A stretch of DNA of 64,000 nucleotides, taken from Effrenium voratum (taxonomy: Eukaryota; Sar; Dinophyceae; Suessiales; Symbiodiniaceae). The stretch is from contig CAUJNA010001602.1 in assembly GCA_963377175.1 (NCBI GenBank), positions 847,036-911,035 on the forward strand. The letters are read 5' to 3'. Positions 61,241 to 64,000 of this stretch are shown piece by piece. The position numbers and the translations under genes are program-made. The notes under the pieces were generated by a model. It had not been told where the DNA came from. It worked only from the letters and a program-made list of their open reading frames with translations, and ran no database searches. The stretch's first letter is position 1. Every line of letters begins with the position of its first letter.

Positions 61241-62372
61241 TCCAGAAGCCCTTGCAGAACCTGCACATGTAGCCCCCGGTGGTCTTGAACTTCTCCTTGC
61301 CCACCACTTCCCATGCGCTGATGCTGGGCAGGACCAGGCCGCACTCCACGGAGGCCCAAAACACGTGCTTCGTCTCCTTCGGGAAGTGCTTGTTGATGTA
61401 CTTCCGGCCCGCGACCGCCGTGACCGTGGACGCGGTGATCGGAGGGTACTTAACAATGAAATTCTTGGCCGCCAGAAACGTCCCCATCTCCTTGAAGATG
61501 TAGCTCCATTCCGCCTTGTTGCTCGGCTTGGGGATCCCCAGGCTCTCCAGGAAGGGGACCGCCTCCTTCCTCATCTGGAGGATGTTGCCCATCCACTTAT
61601 CCGAGGCCGAGCCCTCCGCATTGCGGCCCCGTCGCTGTGTCTTCACGACCAGCGGGAATGTGGTCCAGGCCGAGTAGATGTACTTGAAGGTGAATCTGTG
61701 GGCGTACACCCCCGTCAAGCTCGGCAGGTCCCACGTTCTCGTCTGCCTCGTCCAAAACACCCCATCGCCCTTCGCCCAGAAGATCCCCACCACCTGCTCC
61801 GGCGCCGGGCGCTCGCCCCGGTTCACCTGCGCTCGGATCTCCAAGGCCGAGTAGATGATTGGGTCGATGTGGTCCCGCTCACACGTGAGCGGGTGCGTCC
61901 TGCGCTCCAGGGCCAGGAGCTCCTCCGGCGTGAGCTTGAATTGCTGGTCCGCGCCCTTGGGGATCTCACCGCTTGAGTGCTTCTTCCAGATCCCCCCAAA
62001 CATCCGCAGCTCCCCTTGGTGCCTCTTCATCGCCCAGAGGAGCAGGGACAACTTGCCCTCCTCCAAGTCCAGGTCCTGCGGTGGCATTGACTGGTCCCCC
62101 CCGACGCCAGTGCCACCCTTGGGGGGGGCCGGCGTCGCCAGATCGGGCATCTCCTCCAGCAGCGCCTCCTGGTTCCAAGGGTTCTGCGCCTCTCTGAGCC
62201 TCCGGATGTAGGGGACATACTTCTCCTTGATGTCTCCCATGTTGGGGATGTCCTTGAGATCATCCGGCCATGCCGACACTTCTAAGGGCTTGAGGGTGTG
62301 GTTGAGCATCCATGCCTGGTTGGTGTCCTGGGTGCGCTTGTTCGCCTCCTGCGCCTCCTGGATGGGGCCCAT
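61173..62372 (-). pseudogene. central Gag/Pol domain, unknown fold
   Basis: 399 open codons, the longest intact piece. It includes NHTLKPLEVSAWPDDLKD, KLTPEELLALERRTHPL, VVGIFWAKGDGVFWTRQ and a Cys pair, GGYMCRFCKGFW, near the end. The last 20 residues are out of frame. It looks structural, possibly capsid-like, but I cannot assign a fold. Confidence 0.55.
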
Positions 62373-62429
62373 CGCCTCAGCCAGTGCCTGGCTGGCGTCA
62401 ACGCCCTTCCCCTCCAGGTACTGGTCTCT

Positions 62430-62735
62430 CAGCTTGGCCTTAGGGCCCGGGCTCCCTCATTGGCCACCTCCTCTGACGGCAGGGCCTGCATGCCCTCCTG
62501 GAGAGGCGCCAGGATAGCCATCTCATTGTCCAGCATCTCATCCGACCAGCTCCTTGTGCCGCCGCCTGGCCGAGGACTCCTCCGGGGTCGGCTCCCGGTG
62601 CTCTATCAAGGCCTTATGCAGCTCCTCCTTCTTCCGGATCGCCTGGTCCACCTGGGGGTGGTAGAGCTGGAAGCTCTGGGCCTCTGCCTCCTGCAGGGAC
62701 CGCTGCACTTTGACCTTGACCTCCTGGCGCTCATT
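62430..62735 (-). pseudogene. coiled-coil segment of Gag, split between frames
   Basis: On minus, from about 62735, the natural frame reads ERQEVKVKVQRSLQEAEAQ, then VDQAIRKKEELHKALIEHR and EESSARRRHKELVG. It stops at a TGA near 62550, while a neighbouring frame continues with DEMLDNEMAILAPLQEG. Heptad-like spacing suggests a coiled coil. Confidence 0.5.
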
Positions 62736-63442
62736 GACAGGATCTCCTGCCGGATGTCCACCCGCCTGTTAAGCGGGACCACGTCTGCCATGGTGATCTC
62801 CTCTGCCGTGTCCGTTTTCGGAGGAGCTCTTCCCAGGACCGTGCCGTCCACCAGGTTGCGGTCTGCCTGTGCCCGGGTACCACCGGGGCCAGTGGCACCC
62901 AGGCTTCCCCCATCCCGCTGCTGGATCCAGGTCGGCTTGCCCTCCACAATGAGCAGGTTGTAAGTGACGCCGTCCGCCTCGTAGGTAGCCGAGGGTGCCT
63001 GGAAGGGGACAAACTCCTTGCCCGGGCAGACCCAGCATTGATTGGCTGCCTCCGGCCACCCCGTGCCGCATGCCTTGCACATGAATTTGTAGTCCGAGTG
63101 GCCGGCATCGAGTCTGTGCATCCGCTGGGTGCCAATGCACGCCTTGTTCCTCTGGAACTGTGAGGCCCAGACCTCCTCCTGCCGGATCTGGATCTTCATC
63201 GGAACATAGGCCTCCAGGATGCGAATCACCAAGTCCTCCGTGAGGTTCTTCCCGACAAACTTGTGGAACAGGGAGACCGCCTCCTCCACCGTGACGTCCC
63301 TCAGCAACGTGGCCGCCGATGCCGGAAGGACCGGGAAGAGGTCGGGGAGGTCCACTAACTTGAAGTAGCCAGGACGGCCCTCCACCGGCACAAGGGAGAC
63401 CGGTTTGTTCACCGGAGCCGAGGTCTTCTGGGAAACCGCCAC
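62736..63442 (-). pseudogene. Gag domain with zinc ribbon
   Basis: The frame from 63442 reads VSLVPVEGRPGYFKLVDL, then FHKFVGKNLTEDLVIRILE. A zinc ribbon follows, MCKACGTGWPEAANQCWVC (Cys-x2-Cys, eleven residues, Cys-x2-Cys). It is likely nucleic-acid binding. The ORF stays open to 62606, but its last 40 residues, Arg/Ser-rich, are out of frame. Confidence 0.6.
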
Positions 63443-63445
63443 GAA

Positions 63446-63786
63446 ACCCTAGCCTCTTCGTTGGTGGAGTAGCCTTCTCCGTGGCGTCCGCATCGTCCAT
63501 GTCCTGGTCCTCCTCATCGGCGGGGCCAGGGGCACCCAAGCCGGAAGTCGGTGTGGAGAAAGCCACACGGAGACGCTCCAGTGCACTGGAGAGGTCGTTC
63601 ATCACGTCGGTGGCCGAAGCCGACGGGGGGGGCCTCGGGCTCGTCCAACACCAGGCCGGCCGCCACTGCCGCCTCGCGTGTGCGGATGTCCTGGGCCGCC
63701 TGGCTGGCCATTTCCACCTCCTCCGCAGTGAGCGTCTGGTCCTCAATCAGCTCGAAGGAAGTTGCCGAGGTTGCCGAGGAGGCCAT
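63446..63786 (-). pseudogene. Gag N-terminus
   Basis: The ATG at 63784-63786 starts MASSATSATSFELIEDQTL, then TAEEVEMASQAAQDIRTRE. Near 63633 a run of eight C (minus strand) shifts the frame to NDLSSALERLRVAFSTPTS and the acidic DEEDQDMDDADATEK, ending at about 63446. The start lies about 80 bases after the spliced-leader relic, a typical distance for a trans-spliced mRNA. Confidence 0.55.
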
Positions 63787-63866
63787 TGCTGGTTCGGGGT
63801 TACTTCGGAAGGGTTTTCACCTCAATTTTTTTCACACAAGTTGGGTTCAGAGAACCCAGGGCAAAG

Positions 63867-63882
63867 CTTGAGCCAAAATGGC
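63867..63882 (-). other. dinoflagellate spliced-leader relic
   Basis: The reverse complement is GCCATTTTGGCTCAAG, the 3' 16 bases of the dinoflagellate spliced leader. The ten bases before it (AATGGCGCAT) differ at two positions from those before the relic at 37010-37025 (AATGCCGCTT), so the two share a 26-base block. It marks the 5' end of an mRNA copied back into the genome. Confidence 0.75.
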
Positions 63883-63946
63883 ATGCGCCATTGTGGTCAA
63901 GCATTGCCAACACAGTTCATGTTTCCACATGCGTTTCAACATTAAC

Positions 63947-63955
63947 AAAATATGC

Positions 63956-63986
<31 letters not shown>

Positions 63987-63992
63987 GAAATG
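63947..63992. repeat. (CATA)n/(TA)n run at right edge
   Basis: AACAAAATATGCACATACATATATACATATATATATATATAG-type sequence; a short AT-rich microsatellite at the end of the window. Confidence 0.8.
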
Positions 63993-64000
63993 CTATTGCA

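Larger units (their letters stand above)
58366..63882 (-). mobile_element. frameshifted retroelement with SL relic at its 5' end
   Basis: A GC-rich minus-strand Gag-Pol region runs from just after a spliced-leader relic (63867-63882) to the RNase H stop at 58366. The order is a leader of about 80 bases, Gag N-terminus, a Cys-x2-Cys zinc ribbon, a coiled coil, a central domain, RT and RNase H. Reading shifts between frames at least seven times, so this copy is dead. No terminal repeats, recombinase or poly(A) tail were seen. The RT type (LLKADVTKAHR, GTYGMASAQSYW) is common in dinoflagellate genomes, from memory. Confidence 0.75.

Overview
The window looks like nuclear DNA of a dinoflagellate, probably a member of the Symbiodiniaceae or another Suessiales lineage (inference). 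Four things point there. Two 16-base matches to the 3' part of the dinoflagellate spliced leader (GCCATTTTGGCTCAAG) are present. Short GC-rich exon-like islands end in GT or GC donors and are separated by introns that carry shared repeats. A fragment of mitochondrial cox1 matches the unedited dinoflagellate form. The reverse transcriptases are of a type familiar from dinoflagellate genomes. No bacterial operon, CRISPR array or convincing tRNA or rRNA gene was seen.

Layout. Bases 1-1433 are a 125-bp satellite. From about 1.8 to 36 kb is sparse, intron-rich sequence in which I could place short exons, mostly on the minus strand, embedded in repeat-bearing introns. It also holds an A/C-rich minisatellite (2.6-4.4 kb), the cox1 NUMT (18.1-18.7 kb), a (TTA)n tract (21.3-21.9 kb) and a TGAG/TGCG tract (34.4-34.7 kb). 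A spliced-leader relic followed by a short reading frame lies at 36.5-37.0 kb. From 37.1 to 49.6 kb is a very long (ACAT)n/(TTACA)n array, interrupted by one 8.2-kb retroelement at 39565-47765. From 49.6 to 58.3 kb is again intron-like sequence with a few exon candidates. From 58.4 to 63.9 kb lies a second, frameshifted retroelement, also on the minus strand, whose 5' end carries a spliced-leader relic.

The most notable object is the 39565-47765 element. On the minus strand it encodes a tyrosine recombinase, then a Gag-like protein with CCCH fingers, then an RT-RNase H. It is bounded by split direct repeats (A1-ORFs-B1-A2-B2), the architecture of DIRS-order elements such as Ngaro, PAT and VIPER. 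The recombinase would integrate a circular cDNA without target-site duplication, and the element sits inside the ACAT microsatellite. It is mildly decayed, with two in-frame TGA codons and at least one frameshift.

A second recurring theme is a dispersed intronic repeat that starts close to the donor site of three independently predicted exons, as expected for introner elements. Exon calls come from reading frames, codon third positions and splice motifs read by eye; none has transcript support, and no host gene could be named.
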